Assembly (NCBI RefSeq): GCF_001434915.1 | Contig: NZ_AZEF01000032.1 | Span: 124,435-188,434, forward strand | Length of the DNA: 64,000 nucleotides | DNA from: Liquorilactobacillus capillatus DSM 19910 | GTDB taxonomy: Bacteria > Bacillota > Bacilli > Lactobacillales > Lactobacillaceae | Reading direction: 5' to 3' | Shown here: in pieces, positions 36,204 through 45,393 of the stretch | How the letters are laid out: every line of letters begins with the position of its first letter | Numbering within the stretch: the first letter of the stretch is position 1 | Program-made: the position numbers and the translations under genes | Notes under the pieces: generated by a model | Database searches by the model: none | What the model was told of the DNA's origin: nothing | What the model saw: only the letters and a program-made list of their open reading frames with translations

Positions 36204-36682
36204 TGGAAACTATGAGAATACTTGCTATAGCGGCTCCTTTTTCTTATCTGATACATTGTACGGAGGAATTTGCATTACCAGGCGGCTTCATGTGTTGGTA
36301 TCATAATTTGAGACCGGCATTAAGCAAACAGAAACCAAGTTATTATTGGAGAGTAAATATAATTGCTTTTTTAATTGTTACCATTACTAGCTGGTTTGCA
36401 TTCTTTACTAAAGGCAATAATTCTGGCTTGGTTATCGCTACTAGTTTTTTAGCTTGTAATACTATTTTTACACATATTGTTGGTGCAATTGAGACACGTA
36501 CTTATTCCCCAGGTTTGGTAACAGGAGTAGCTTTATACATACCTATCTGTTTTATGTGTTATTTCACAACATATACGCTTCACTTAATAAGTGTTGGTAA
36601 CTTATGTTTGTATATTGTTATTGCACCCCTTTATGAATTTTGGAACTGGTATAAATATGAACGGCGTACAAAAGAGCAATAA
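36203..36682 (+). CDS. HXXEE-domain membrane protein
   Basis: A 159-residue membrane protein with five hydrophobic segments and the motif HCTEEFALPGGF near residues 18-29. This matches the HXXEE family, named for His-x-x-Glu-Glu, whose function is unknown. The ATG overlaps the stop of the DUF3021 gene (TAATG), so the three genes LytTR-DUF3021-HXXEE form one unit. It may be the effector or target controlled by the LytTR pair. Confidence 0.75.
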   Translation: METMRILAIAAPFSYLIHCTEEFALPGGFMCWYHNLRPALSKQKPSYYWRVNIIAFLIVTITSWFAFFTKGNNSGLVIATSFLACNTIFTHIVGAIETRTYSPGLVTGVALYIPICFMCYFTTYTLHLISVGNLCLYIVIAPLYEFWNWYKYERRTKEQ

Positions 36683-36827
36683 CTTTTTTGAAGTTATTCC
36701 CCATGTTTATCCTGTAGTTGGAGTTAAAATTTAAAGTATTTGAGCTTGTGTGGGAAATATTTATATTAAAAACTTAGTTTTTCTTCAAGGCTTTGATTTG
36801 AATGATACTATTTTAGGGGAGAAAATG

Positions 36828-37017
36828 AGATCGCTCCTATATTATTAGATGGCAAGAACGTTATCATCGCAGCACATGGTAACTCACTTCGTGCCCTCAT
36901 AAAATACATCGAAGGTATCTCAGATGAAGATATCATGGGGGTGAAATAGCAACAAGTCAACCAGTTGTTTATGATTTGAATGACAAGTCGAACGTTGTTA
37001 AAAAAGAAAAGTTTTAA
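36828..37017 (+). pseudogene. truncated copy of the gpmA 3' end (copy 2)
   Basis: This stretch repeats gpmA from about 34309 to the stop at 34498 at roughly 90-95% identity over its first 150 bases. It has a small deletion and an internal stop (GTGAAATAG), so it cannot be translated as GpmA. Similarity continues past the stop through the terminator and a CAGTTTGTGACAAAT sequence found downstream of the intact gene (34609). It has no start and no ribosome site. Confidence 0.92.
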
Positions 37018-37043
37018 AGCTAATATATCGGATAGAATGAAAC

Positions 37044-37079
37044 AAGGTCCAGCCCCTTATAGAGGAAGGTGGACCTTAT
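37044..37079 (+). terminator. terminator carried with gpmA copy 2
   Basis: AAGGTCCA and TGGACCTT pair, with inner CC/GG pairs, then TATTTTG. It is a diverged duplicate of the gpmA terminator at 34519. Confidence 0.7.
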
Positions 37080-37448
37080 TTTGATAGTATAAGCTGGCTT
37101 AAAAATGGCAGTTTGTGACAAATTGGTTTAATAGTGAAAGAAGCAGAGCAAGTGTTAGAAAAATATATACTAAATATTGACTTAGAAGCAATAATTTAGA
37201 AACAACTGTGTAAATTCATAAACTTATAATGTCTTATTTTGATTTGGCTGTTTAGCTGTAAATTATTGCCGTAGTAAATTTGGACGACTTTTATAGGTAT
37301 TAGAATAAGACGTGGCCGAATTGAACGTAGATTTAGCTAGTTTGCCAGCTGCTATACTAACACTATATTGTTAGCGTAATATATAATTATTTAAGCTTTC
37401 TCAGTTAAAACAAAAAGTCAACAGGTATAAAGGGTTATTGACAAAAAT

Positions 37449-37535
37449 AAGTCATAGTTTCAAAATAGATAACTAGTTAATTATTGCTTAGTTATCTATT
37501 TGCGTACTACTTTTAGTTTATTTGGGCTATGACTT
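37449..37535 (+). repeat. nested inverted repeats before the AEC transporter
   Basis: The outer arms AAGTCATAG (37449-37457) and CTATGACTT (37527-37535) enclose inner 13-bp perfect arms AAATAGATAACTA (37463-37475) and TAGTTATCTATTT (37489-37501). A TTGACA lies just upstream at 37438. The structure ends 22 bp before the transporter start. It could be a leader RNA fold or a regulator site for the MarR protein encoded downstream. Confidence 0.7.
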
Positions 37536-37557
37536 TTAACTCTAGGGAGGAGTTTAG

Positions 37558-38493
37558 GTGAATATTGGTCTTTTATTTAGCCAGATTGTTTTAATGTTCT
37601 GCTTAATGTTAGTTGGTGTGCTTGCCAATAAGTTGAAATTTTTTCACGCACAAACTGCTAATGATTTAACGAATGTGTTACTTTATATTGTTTCTCCATG
37701 TTTGATTATTAAATCTTTTGAGAATCCTTACTCTGCGAGCAGAGTACATACGTTTTTGATGATTGCATTGGGAACTGTTATTTTGTACCTAATTCAAATT
37801 TTCTTGTCAAAATTGATATTTAGGCACGTTAAAGAGGTCAATCTACAACGTATTACTCAATTTGGTAGTATATATTCGAACGCGGGTTTTATTGGTATCC
37901 CACTTGTTAGTTCTCTGTTTGGTTCCACAGGCGTCTTTTATGCAGTAGTACCTCTAGTCTTTTTTAATATCTTTAATTGGACACATGGGGTATCAATGTT
38001 TATAAAAGCTGACACTGATCAAGGTGGTTTTAAAAGAATACAAAAAGTCTTGTTGAACCCTAATATTATCGCAATTGTAATTGGGCTGCTTATTTTTGTC
38101 TTCTCCATAAGAATTCCCGCGTTGCTTAACCAGATTATTGATTATATCAGCTCCATCAATACAACAGTTTCAATGCTAGTTATTGGAAACAGCTTAGCCA
38201 ATATTACGCTCAAAAATTGTAAGTTGAATCGACCAATACTTACTTCAATTGTTCTGCGTAATTTAATTTATCCATTACTAACATTGGCTGTGATACCACT
38301 ACTTGGTGTTAGTGGAAGTGCGTTATCTGCAATTATTTTGATGATGGCTTGTCCAGTTGGGGGGATAGTAGTATTGTTTACCCTCCAAACTCATGAGAAT
38401 GTTGACCCCGCAGTTACTTTGATGGGAACCTCAACCTTGCTAAGTTTAATTACTATACCTATCATATTCTTAATTAGTAACTGGCTAATTTAA
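37558..38493 (+). CDS. AEC-family (auxin efflux carrier/malate permease-like) transporter
   Basis: A 311-residue, about ten-helix transporter of the AEC family, which in lactic acid bacteria includes malate and other organic-acid carriers. Family features are the N-terminal LVGVLANKLKFF near 19-30, SNAGFIGIPLVSSLFG near 106-121 and CPVGGIVVLF near 267. The GTG start follows AGGGAGGAG. It is followed 27 bp later by a MarR regulator, so the pair probably forms one operon under that regulator. The substrate is not predictable. Confidence 0.85.
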   Translation: MNIGLLFSQIVLMFCLMLVGVLANKLKFFHAQTANDLTNVLLYIVSPCLIIKSFENPYSASRVHTFLMIALGTVILYLIQIFLSKLIFRHVKEVNLQRITQFGSIYSNAGFIGIPLVSSLFGSTGVFYAVVPLVFFNIFNWTHGVSMFIKADTDQGGFKRIQKVLLNPNIIAIVIGLLIFVFSIRIPALLNQIIDYISSINTTVSMLVIGNSLANITLKNCKLNRPILTSIVLRNLIYPLLTLAVIPLLGVSGSALSAIILMMACPVGGIVVLFTLQTHENVDPAVTLMGTSTLLSLITIPIIFLISNWLI

Positions 38494-38520
38494 ATTAGTC
38501 AAGAAAGGAAGACTACATTT

Positions 38521-38931
38521 ATGGCTCAGATTGATGAAAAAAATATTGCTCACACGATCAATCAGGTCTCTCGAAAAATTATTAATCAATTAAATGAGGG
38601 CCTTAAAGATTATGATATTTATGCTTCACAGTATCAATTATTGGTTAATGTGAAGCGTTATAACAATAGTACGTCTAAGGAATTAGCGGCAAAATTGAAT
38701 GTTAATCCTGCAGCTATCAGCCGAACTTTAAAGAGCATTGAAGAGCAAGGCTTAATTCAGCGGAGACAAACAGTTGATCGAAGAGCTTATCAAATAATGA
38801 CTACCACAAAGGGAAGTGAGTTGCTTGCAAAATTATCTGAACGAGATAGTGATATATTTAGAAAATTCTTCTCACTATTAGACTCAAAAGAATTATCCAT
38901 CTTGTTAAAACTACTAACGAGATTAATGTAA
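38521..38931 (+). CDS. MarR-family transcriptional regulator
   Basis: A 136-residue winged-helix regulator. The recognition part SKELAAKLNVNPAAISRTLKSIEEQGLIQRRQ (in pieces, residues 54-86) and the wing VDRRAYQIMTT are typical of MarR, and dimerisation helices flank them. It lies directly after the AEC transporter and likely represses that operon, releasing it on binding a small organic or phenolic acid. The nested inverted repeats at 37449-37535 are candidate binding sites. Confidence 0.85.
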   Translation: MAQIDEKNIAHTINQVSRKIINQLNEGLKDYDIYASQYQLLVNVKRYNNSTSKELAAKLNVNPAAISRTLKSIEEQGLIQRRQTVDRRAYQIMTTTKGSELLAKLSERDSDIFRKFFSLLDSKELSILLKLLTRLM

Positions 38932-39523
38932 TATCTTTCAACTCGCTATAGTGTAAAAGAGACCATTTTAATTGTGAACATTGCCTAAGCTGTTACCTTA
39001 AATTTATGTCTAAAATGTAGAATAAAAAGAAATAAATTGAAAATGATGCGTAGTGCTTATGGTGTTAAACCTTTAGATCCTATAAACCACAATGAAGGGC
39101 AGTAGCCTAGGACAAGTATATTAAGTTTTCTTTTCATCATTGAAATTTTACCTCTATCTGATTTTATACATATGAGGGTTCCTTTAATTAAGCAAATTAT
39201 TTTTTGGTATCTTATCAAGACGAATTACTCTTACCATACTATTTAAAATTGTTCTTGTTGGTTTTAACATGTTTAAATAACCAAATAGGACCCTGCACAC
39301 TATAAACTGCCTGTAAAACTAGTACATAAAAACATGAGTGCCATTCCACTTCCATGGATAGGATGTTTTTTATTAATTTCTATCTTTAATAGATATTAAT
39401 AAAAAATTATTGTGTATTCCATATCATGGACATATAAATACGATGAATTCAACTTAAAGTTTAAATTGACTTATCTCTTTATATCTAACTGCTTATTTTA
39501 GTTAATCTCAACAGCTACATTAT
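38932..39523. other. non-coding, degenerate stretch
   Basis: About 590 AT-rich bases between convergent genes. It has no reading frame with a ribosome site and no recognisable gene remnant. AAAACAT and ATGTTTT near 39328-39371 form a weak hairpin with a T-run that may terminate the MarR transcript. Confidence 0.5.
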
Positions 39524-40744
39524 TTAATGTTTGTTAGCTCCAAAAACAAAATAGACTAAACAAATAACCAGCAAGTTGTTGATAATATAAGCATAATCTG
39601 GGCCTATTTGTTGAGCTAAGACTCCAGTGAGACCGATGCCTAATGGTATGGAAACTTGTGCGGTAAATGAGAAGAATGCAAAGAAACGGCCTTGATAATT
39701 AATAGGAACCTTGGATTGGAAGTAAGAAGTTAGCGGAATGTTAACCAAAATTGTTAGAAAACCTACCATACTTTCTAAAAATAAAAAAGTTATAAAAAAC
39801 ATTTGAGGCACAAGGACCATAAAAATAGAAGCTAAACCTATCAAAATCATAGTTATTCCGTTAGCTACAAATAGTTGCGGCATTTTTTTATGTAGATTGA
39901 TGCATTTATTATGACTAACAAACCAGCTAGCAAAAATAACTCCTAATATAAACATTGTTTGGGATAAGCCAAACAAACTTTTTGAAATACCATATTTTTT
40001 TATAAGAATTCCGGGATTGATTATATCATCAGTACCAGAAATAAAGAAATTAAGACTCATTGCTAGAATCGCAATTTTTAGAACCTCTTTTTTACTTCTG
40101 ATAAAGGTTAGCCCATCTTTAAAATCCTTAAAAAAGTTGATTTTATCATTTTTAGGTGATAATTGTTTGCAGTATCTCAACTTTGAAAGGGAAAAAATGG
40201 CACATATTAAACAACCTAGAACAACTGTTAAAACAAATTTAATTCCATTGAATGCGTAAATTGTTGTTCCAATCATGGGTGCTGCGAAAGAACTTAGGTT
40301 ATCAATCAGACTTTTGATCCCATTAAATTTTTCTAAAGATTTCTCTGGTACTAACTCAGAAAACATTACACGAGTAGCAATATCAGATAATGAAATAATT
40401 ACAGCTACAATTATAGCCAGAAATATTAACAGATTGAAACGCATTATATCTGTTAAATAAGCAGCTAATTGTATTCCGAGAACACAAGTGTTTATAAGCA
40501 AACAAATTAATATTAAGGCTTTTCGACTTACTCTTTCAACTAAAACTCCTGTAAAAGGTGTGATTAACAAAACGGGAATTGCTAGAATTGAGAAAAAGAT
40601 TCCACTTTTGGAAAGTGAATGAGTCATTCGCAAAATAATTAAGGGTAATGTAATTGAGTACATGGCAAAACCAAATTCTGAAAAGCTTCTAGAGATCAAT
40701 AAACAATGAATGGAATGGTAGTTATCTTGCTGTAATTCTTTCAT
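39524..40744 (-). CDS. MFS efflux transporter
   Basis: A 406-residue, twelve-helix major facilitator protein resembling drug efflux carriers of the MefA/enterobactin-exporter type. Loop 2-3 has TGVLVERVSRKALILIC near 64-80, matching the D/E-R-x-x-R-K signature. It begins one base after the upstream regulator gene ends, so the two are one operon. The substrate is probably a toxic compound but cannot be named. Confidence 0.82.
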   Translation of the reverse strand: MKELQQDNYHSIHCLLISRSFSEFGFAMYSITLPLIILRMTHSLSKSGIFFSILAIPVLLITPFTGVLVERVSRKALILICLLINTCVLGIQLAAYLTDIMRFNLLIFLAIIVAVIISLSDIATRVMFSELVPEKSLEKFNGIKSLIDNLSSFAAPMIGTTIYAFNGIKFVLTVVLGCLICAIFSLSKLRYCKQLSPKNDKINFFKDFKDGLTFIRSKKEVLKIAILAMSLNFFISGTDDIINPGILIKKYGISKSLFGLSQTMFILGVIFASWFVSHNKCINLHKKMPQLFVANGITMILIGLASIFMVLVPQMFFITFLFLESMVGFLTILVNIPLTSYFQSKVPINYQGRFFAFFSFTAQVSIPLGIGLTGVLAQQIGPDYAYIINNLLVICLVYFVFGANKH

Positions 40745-40745
40745 A

Positions 40746-41498
40746 CTACTTTGTCTCTGAACTTAGGGTTACCCAGTAGGAGCTTCCATCATCTTTTCGA
40801 CTCAAGAAACCATATTCAATTAAATAACGACGTACAGTAACAAAATCATCAACATATTTTTTTAAGATTTCATTGACTATTTTTTCAGAATAATTTTTAG
40901 CAGGATCAAATTTTTTTACTAGCTCATTTAAAATAATTATTTTGTTTTTTTCTTTGCTGGGCCAATTTGTAACATGCCCTTCTTCATTCAAATAATTTTT
41001 TAAAACCTTATCCCGCTCTACCGAAGATATTGCATAACGGTCATCTAACATTTTTGCACCAATATGAGGCTGAATTGCATCAGACGTTAAGTCTAATATG
41101 TTAAGAGCTGCCAATAGTTGATAAGCTTGTCGTTTTCGTTCCCTAAGTTTAAAACGATAATTTCTAATAGTCGAAGTAGAGAGACCTAGACGTTTAGCAA
41201 TAATATTATCCTGCAATCCCTGCGCAAATAGTTGTAAGACTTGTTTCTGAGCTTTTGATACTCCCAAATTTGCATTTGGACTATTTAGCAATGCTAATAA
41301 TGGACCACCATGTTTCTCTTGAATATGGTCTTGTATCATTTTATGAGCAGTAAAAAACCTATTCTTAATAGGATAAACTTCTCCCTCATAAAAAATTGTG
41401 TTGCAATATAGGCAACTATATAAGCTGTTTTTGAAAGTATATCCATTTTCAAATTTATTCAATTTTAAATTTATATCCAAATTTGTTTCTATATACAT
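40746..41498 (-). CDS. DUF2087-type transcriptional regulator with zinc-finger-like N-terminus
   Basis: A 250-residue protein in three parts. Residues 27-68 contain CLYCN followed by His-rich HKMIQDHIQEKH, a CCHH-like metal site. Residues 78-118 form a LuxR/sigma-4-like helix-turn-helix (NIIAKRLGLSTSTIRNY). Residues 170-245 match the DUF2087 domain (NWPSKEKNKIIIL, RRYLIEYGFLSR, SYWV). It is the first gene of a two-gene operon with the MFS efflux carrier and most likely controls it. Confidence 0.78.
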   Translation of the reverse strand: MYIETNLDINLKLNKFENGYTFKNSLYSCLYCNTIFYEGEVYPIKNRFFTAHKMIQDHIQEKHGGPLLALLNSPNANLGVSKAQKQVLQLFAQGLQDNIIAKRLGLSTSTIRNYRFKLRERKRQAYQLLAALNILDLTSDAIQPHIGAKMLDDRYAISSVERDKVLKNYLNEEGHVTNWPSKEKNKIIILNELVKKFDPAKNYSEKIVNEILKKYVDDFVTVRRYLIEYGFLSRKDDGSSYWVTLSSETK

Positions 41499-41617
41499 AG
41501 ATATTCACCTCATATGTTTATAAATATATCATAGATAACAAAAAATGTAAAAACAGGAAGTACAAATTTATCCGCCTTGAGGTAACAACCGGTCGACCGC
41601 TTATTTATAGAAAAGAC

Positions 41618-41676
41618 TTGACATAAAGTACAATTAATAATACACTCTCCCTTAAATGAGTGAGTGGTTACTCATT
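41618..41676 (+). promoter_or_regulatory. promoter and TetR-type operator of the ABC exporter operon
   Basis: TTGACA (41618-41623) and TACACT (41641-41646) are 17 bp apart. Directly downstream is the dyad AATGAGT-N8-ACTCATT (41655-41676), a form often recognised by TetR regulators of drug exporters. A bound repressor would sit on the transcription start. A separate 10-bp palindrome CGGTCGACCG lies upstream at 41590-41599. Confidence 0.78.
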
Positions 41677-41699
41677 AAAAAGATGAGGGAGGATATGAT

Positions 41700-42422
41700 A
41701 TGGTAAAAAAGATTATTGACTTACAACATTTGGTTAAGGCGTTTGGTGAACAAACTGTTTTAAAGGATATAAATTTAACCGTAAGAACTGGTGAAATCGT
41801 TGGCTTGATTGGACCATCTGGTGCTGGAAAGTCCACCGTTATCAAGATTGCGTTGGGGATGGAACTAGCAAGTGGCGGTTCAGCAAAAGTTTTTGGTACT
41901 AAAATGCCAAGTAGAATGTTATTAGGGCAAATTGGTTATATGGCTCAGACTGATGCACTATACATGAGTCTGTCGGGAAAAGAAAATTTAAAATTTTTTG
42001 GTTTAATGAAAGGAATTAAAAGAAGGATATTGCCAGTGGCTATAAAGCATGTGACCGAAGTCGTTGATTTGACCGATGATTTAGAAAAAAAGGTCTCTGG
42101 GTATTCTGGGGGGATGATGCGGCGCTTATCTTTAGCGATAGCGCTGCTGGGGAATCCAAAGTTACTAATTTTAGACGAACCTACAGTTGGAATTGATCCT
42201 GCATTGCGCCGTCAGATTTGGGCTGAACTCGGGCGAATTCGAGATGCGGGCCACAGCATTCTAATTACAACACATGTAATGGATGAAGCTGAACAAGTTG
42301 ATAGAGTTGCTTTATTGCTAGATGGAAAGGTGATGGCTTTTGACGAGCCAGTCGCATTAAAGAATGAATATAAAGTGAATAGCATTGAAGATGTTTTTCT
42401 AAAAGCCGAGGGGGTTGAATAA
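41700..42422 (+). CDS. ABC exporter ATP-binding protein
   Basis: A 240-residue ATPase of the DrrA/CcmA-like export group. Walker A GPSGAGKST is near 38, the signature SGYSGGMMRR near 138 and Walker B LLILDEPTVG near 160. It energises the ABC-2 permease that overlaps its stop (TAATG). A GAGGGAGGA ribosome site lies 6 bp upstream. The operator before it and the TetR gene after it indicate drug- or stress-induced export. Confidence 0.92.
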   Translation: MVKKIIDLQHLVKAFGEQTVLKDINLTVRTGEIVGLIGPSGAGKSTVIKIALGMELASGGSAKVFGTKMPSRMLLGQIGYMAQTDALYMSLSGKENLKFFGLMKGIKRRILPVAIKHVTEVVDLTDDLEKKVSGYSGGMMRRLSLAIALLGNPKLLILDEPTVGIDPALRRQIWAELGRIRDAGHSILITTHVMDEAEQVDRVALLLDGKVMAFDEPVALKNEYKVNSIEDVFLKAEGVE

Positions 42423-43585
42423 TGCGTGCAATTGCGATTATGAGTAGAGTTTTAAAGGAACTATTCCGTGATAAAAGAACTTTAGCATTAATGTTTATTG
42501 CACCAATACTAATTATGGTACTAATGAGTATAATTTTTAATACTAATTCGTCAACTGATGTGAATATTGGAACCGTTGGCATCACTAAAACTCTGAATAA
42601 TGATATCAATGGTACTAAGCATGTTTCTGCTAAAAAATATAATAATAACTCCATAGCTAAGAAAGCATTAAAAAATGATAAAATTGATGCAATTATTAAC
42701 AAGAAGGGGAACGAGTATCATCTAACATATGCCAATACAGATTCAACTAAGACAGCGACTGTGAAGTTAGCCTTCAAGAATGCATTAATTGTAACAAATA
42801 TTGATCAATTAAAAAACGCTTTGAAACAAAGCACCGAAGCAACTATGAAATTAAAAGCACAGTTAAGAGAGAAACAAAACCAGTCAGCAGCTAGTCCAGT
42901 GGCTGACGAAAATTCTGTTATTAATAGCAGTAAACAAGGAACACCTAAAATTGTCAACACTTACATTTATGGTGATAAAAATACGGGATATTTTGCTAAA
43001 ATGTTGCCAATCTTGATGGGCTTTTTTGTTTTCTTTTTTGTTTTTCTGATTTCTGGAATGGCGTTGTTAAAAGAAAGAACAACGGGAACTTTAGATCGAT
43101 TACTGGCAACACCGGTGAGGCGATCATCAATTGTTTTTGGTTATATGTTAAGTTATGGTATTTTAGCAATTATTCAGACTATTGTCATTGTAATTACAAC
43201 TGTCTGGTTGTTAGGTATGGAAGTTGTTGGCAGTATAGCCGCAGTCGTGTTCATCAATTTGATGTTAGCGCTAGTAGCATTAGCTGCAGGAATTTTGCTA
43301 TCGACATTTGCTAACTCCGAATTTCAAATGATGCAGTTTATTCCGCTAATAGTTGTACCGCAAATCTTTTTCTCAGGTTTAATATCGCTGGATTCCATGC
43401 CTAATTGGATTAGGATTATTTCGTATATTATTCCATTGAAATATTCTGGTGATGCAGTTAATCTAATTATTATGAAAGGTACACCATTGATGGATTTGTT
43501 CTTTGATATTAGCATACTTTTGGTATTTCTAGTTGTCTTAACAATTTTGAACATTGAAGGGTTAAAACGCTACCGTAAGGTTTAA
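42422..43585 (+). CDS. ABC-2 type exporter permease
   Basis: A 387-residue permease with one N-terminal helix, an extracellular domain of about 165 residues, and five C-terminal helices (from about residue 195). This is the ABC-2 layout of multidrug or lipid-linked exporters. The short region LLKERTTGTLDRLLATPVRR near 215-234 is the family's coupling helix. It is translationally coupled to the ATPase gene. The substrate is unknown. Confidence 0.9.
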   Translation: MRAIAIMSRVLKELFRDKRTLALMFIAPILIMVLMSIIFNTNSSTDVNIGTVGITKTLNNDINGTKHVSAKKYNNNSIAKKALKNDKIDAIINKKGNEYHLTYANTDSTKTATVKLAFKNALIVTNIDQLKNALKQSTEATMKLKAQLREKQNQSAASPVADENSVINSSKQGTPKIVNTYIYGDKNTGYFAKMLPILMGFFVFFFVFLISGMALLKERTTGTLDRLLATPVRRSSIVFGYMLSYGILAIIQTIVIVITTVWLLGMEVVGSIAAVVFINLMLALVALAAGILLSTFANSEFQMMQFIPLIVVPQIFFSGLISLDSMPNWIRIISYIIPLKYSGDAVNLIIMKGTPLMDLFFDISILLVFLVVLTILNIEGLKRYRKV

Positions 43586-43699
43586 AATATAAGCAAAATA
43601 AGATGTACCATTAAGAGAAGTCACTTTCATTTAATGCTGTTAGCAGATAGTTAGCAACTGTAAGCAGAAAATTACTGACCAATATAAGGGAGTAGATCT

Positions 43700-44353
43700 A
43701 TGAGAGTTAATAGCATTGAGAGGTTATTAGATTTAACATTGGCAAATTCAAATTTGTCTGTCAAACAACAGTCTGTATTGAAAGCTAGTTTAAGCTTATT
43801 TGCTGAGCAAGGTTTTGAACGTACTACTAGTAGTAATATTGCAATTCGAGCGGGTGTATCTGAAGGTACTGTTTTTAAACAATTTAAGACAAAGCATGGA
43901 ATTTTAAAAGCATTGTTACAACCGTTTATTGATCATGTGATTCCAAGGGTTTTTAATGAATTTACAACTGAAGTAGAAATGAGTCGATTTACTAATTTTG
44001 AACAATTTTTAAGTTATATGATTAAAGACCGGATGACCTTTGCGCTTGAAAACCAAAAACAACTTAAAGTTTTTTTGCAAGAAATAGTTCGTAATCCAGA
44101 GATTAGCAAGATGATTTCTGTTAAATGGAACCAAGCCATGTCTGAAAAAATTGAGTATATGATTGATAATTTTAAAAAACAAAAGCAGATTGTTGATTGG
44201 CCAGTAAAGCGAATTATGCAGTATGTAATAAGTGTCGTCTTAGGATATTTGTTGCCCCGAGTTATATCAAATACGATGGCTTCTTTTAATCTTGAACAGA
44301 AAAGTCAAGAAGCAACAGCCTTTCTATTGCGAGGATTATCTTTAGAAAAATGA
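43700..44353 (+). CDS. TetR-family regulator of the ABC exporter
   Basis: A 217-residue TetR/AcrR regulator. The helix-turn-helix lies at residues 32-62 (TTSSNIAIRAGVSEGTVFKQF) after a short N-terminal extension, and the rest is an all-helical ligand domain. It is third in line after the ABC genes, 114 bp away, with an AAGGGAG site. It very probably binds the dyad at 41655-41676 and represses the exporter until a substrate binds. Confidence 0.88.
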   Translation: MRVNSIERLLDLTLANSNLSVKQQSVLKASLSLFAEQGFERTTSSNIAIRAGVSEGTVFKQFKTKHGILKALLQPFIDHVIPRVFNEFTTEVEMSRFTNFEQFLSYMIKDRMTFALENQKQLKVFLQEIVRNPEISKMISVKWNQAMSEKIEYMIDNFKKQKQIVDWPVKRIMQYVISVVLGYLLPRVISNTMASFNLEQKSQEATAFLLRGLSLEK

Positions 44354-44419
44354 AATTTGTTGATTAGAATTAATTTCCAGCTTATTAATTTGAAGTAGGT
44401 TTTTTATTTAACATTCTTA

Positions 44420-44450
44420 TTGACCTTATAGTTACTCTATAGTTTAAAAT
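44420..44450 (+). promoter_or_regulatory. MerR-type promoter with 19-bp spacer
   Basis: TTGACC (44420-44425) and TAAAAT (44445-44450) are 19 bp apart. The spacer carries the dyad CTTATAGTTACTCTATAG. The overlong spacer with a central dyad is the hallmark of promoters activated by MerR-family proteins through DNA twisting. Confidence 0.85.
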
Positions 44451-44524
44451 AAGAGTATCAATTGACAGCACAGCGTAACTTTCGAAAGTACGATATTTGA
44501 CTATTCTGAATAGGAGGACAAAAC

Positions 44525-45361
44525 TTGAAAATTGATGAGTTTTCTAAAATTAGTGGAGTCTCAGTGTACACACTGAGATTCTATGATAAATTGAATATTC
44601 TGAAACCAATCAGTGTTAATCAGGATAATAGGTATCGTAGTTATGGACCAGAACAGCTATCTCGAGTAGCTGAAATAAACTCTCTAAAGGAGTTGGGAGT
44701 TCCATTGAAAGGTATGAGTGCTATTTTTTCTGCTTCAACAGATGATTCTAACATGATTAGAGTTATTGCCGATCGTCAAATTTCAGAATTACAAATAAAG
44801 ATCAAACATATTGAAGATCAAATCAAACATATTCAAGCTAGTCTTTTTCTGTACAATAATGGAGGATTCAATATGATGAACGGCATTACCGTAAAAACAA
44901 CACGTGCTTTTTTGGCTGCTACATTGAGAAAGAAATATGACAAAAATACAAAAAGATATGATGAGTTTTCAATGGATTTATGGAATAGTCTAGAAAATGA
45001 AATCCAAAAAAATGGAGGTTCGTTATCCACACCATGCCTCACGCTGTACTATTCAGGGTTATATTTGGAGCAAAATAACAAAATAGTGGATCAAGAAATT
45101 GTTGAACCCTTAACTCATGAACTGGTAGTCGATAAAAATTCCGAGGTATTAATTAGAGAGATCCCATCTGAAAAGGTCGCATCTATTATTCATACAGAAG
45201 GATTTGAGAATATTGATGTAGTCGGTAATAAACTAATTGCTTGGGTGAAGGAGAATGGGTATGTAGTATCTGGACCGATTCGAGAAATCTATCATATTGA
45301 TCAGAAGAATCCAGATGATGTGAATACGATAGAGTTGCAATTGCCCTTGAAAAACAGCTAA
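44525..45361 (+). CDS. MerR-family regulator with effector-binding domain (BltR/BmrR-like)
   Basis: A 278-residue regulator. Residues 1-70 form the MerR winged helix (SKISGVSVYTLRFYDKLNIL), residues 75-112 a dimerisation coiled coil, and residues 120-275 a GyrI-like drug-binding domain. The TTG start follows AGGAGG at 7 bp. The promoter immediately upstream has the 19-bp spacer expected for its own activation. The following gene is a small VOC-fold protein, perhaps a drug-binding or modifying partner. Confidence 0.88.
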   Translation: MKIDEFSKISGVSVYTLRFYDKLNILKPISVNQDNRYRSYGPEQLSRVAEINSLKELGVPLKGMSAIFSASTDDSNMIRVIADRQISELQIKIKHIEDQIKHIQASLFLYNNGGFNMMNGITVKTTRAFLAATLRKKYDKNTKRYDEFSMDLWNSLENEIQKNGGSLSTPCLTLYYSGLYLEQNNKIVDQEIVEPLTHELVVDKNSEVLIREIPSEKVASIIHTEGFENIDVVGNKLIAWVKENGYVVSGPIREIYHIDQKNPDDVNTIELQLPLKNS

Positions 45362-45393
45362 TGTAGTTTCTTTATGTAATGGAGGAGAAAAAC

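Noticed and set aside
36828..37017. gpmA copy 2 as a second functional mutase gene
   Set aside because: Only the last quarter of the gene is present, without a start and with an internal stop.
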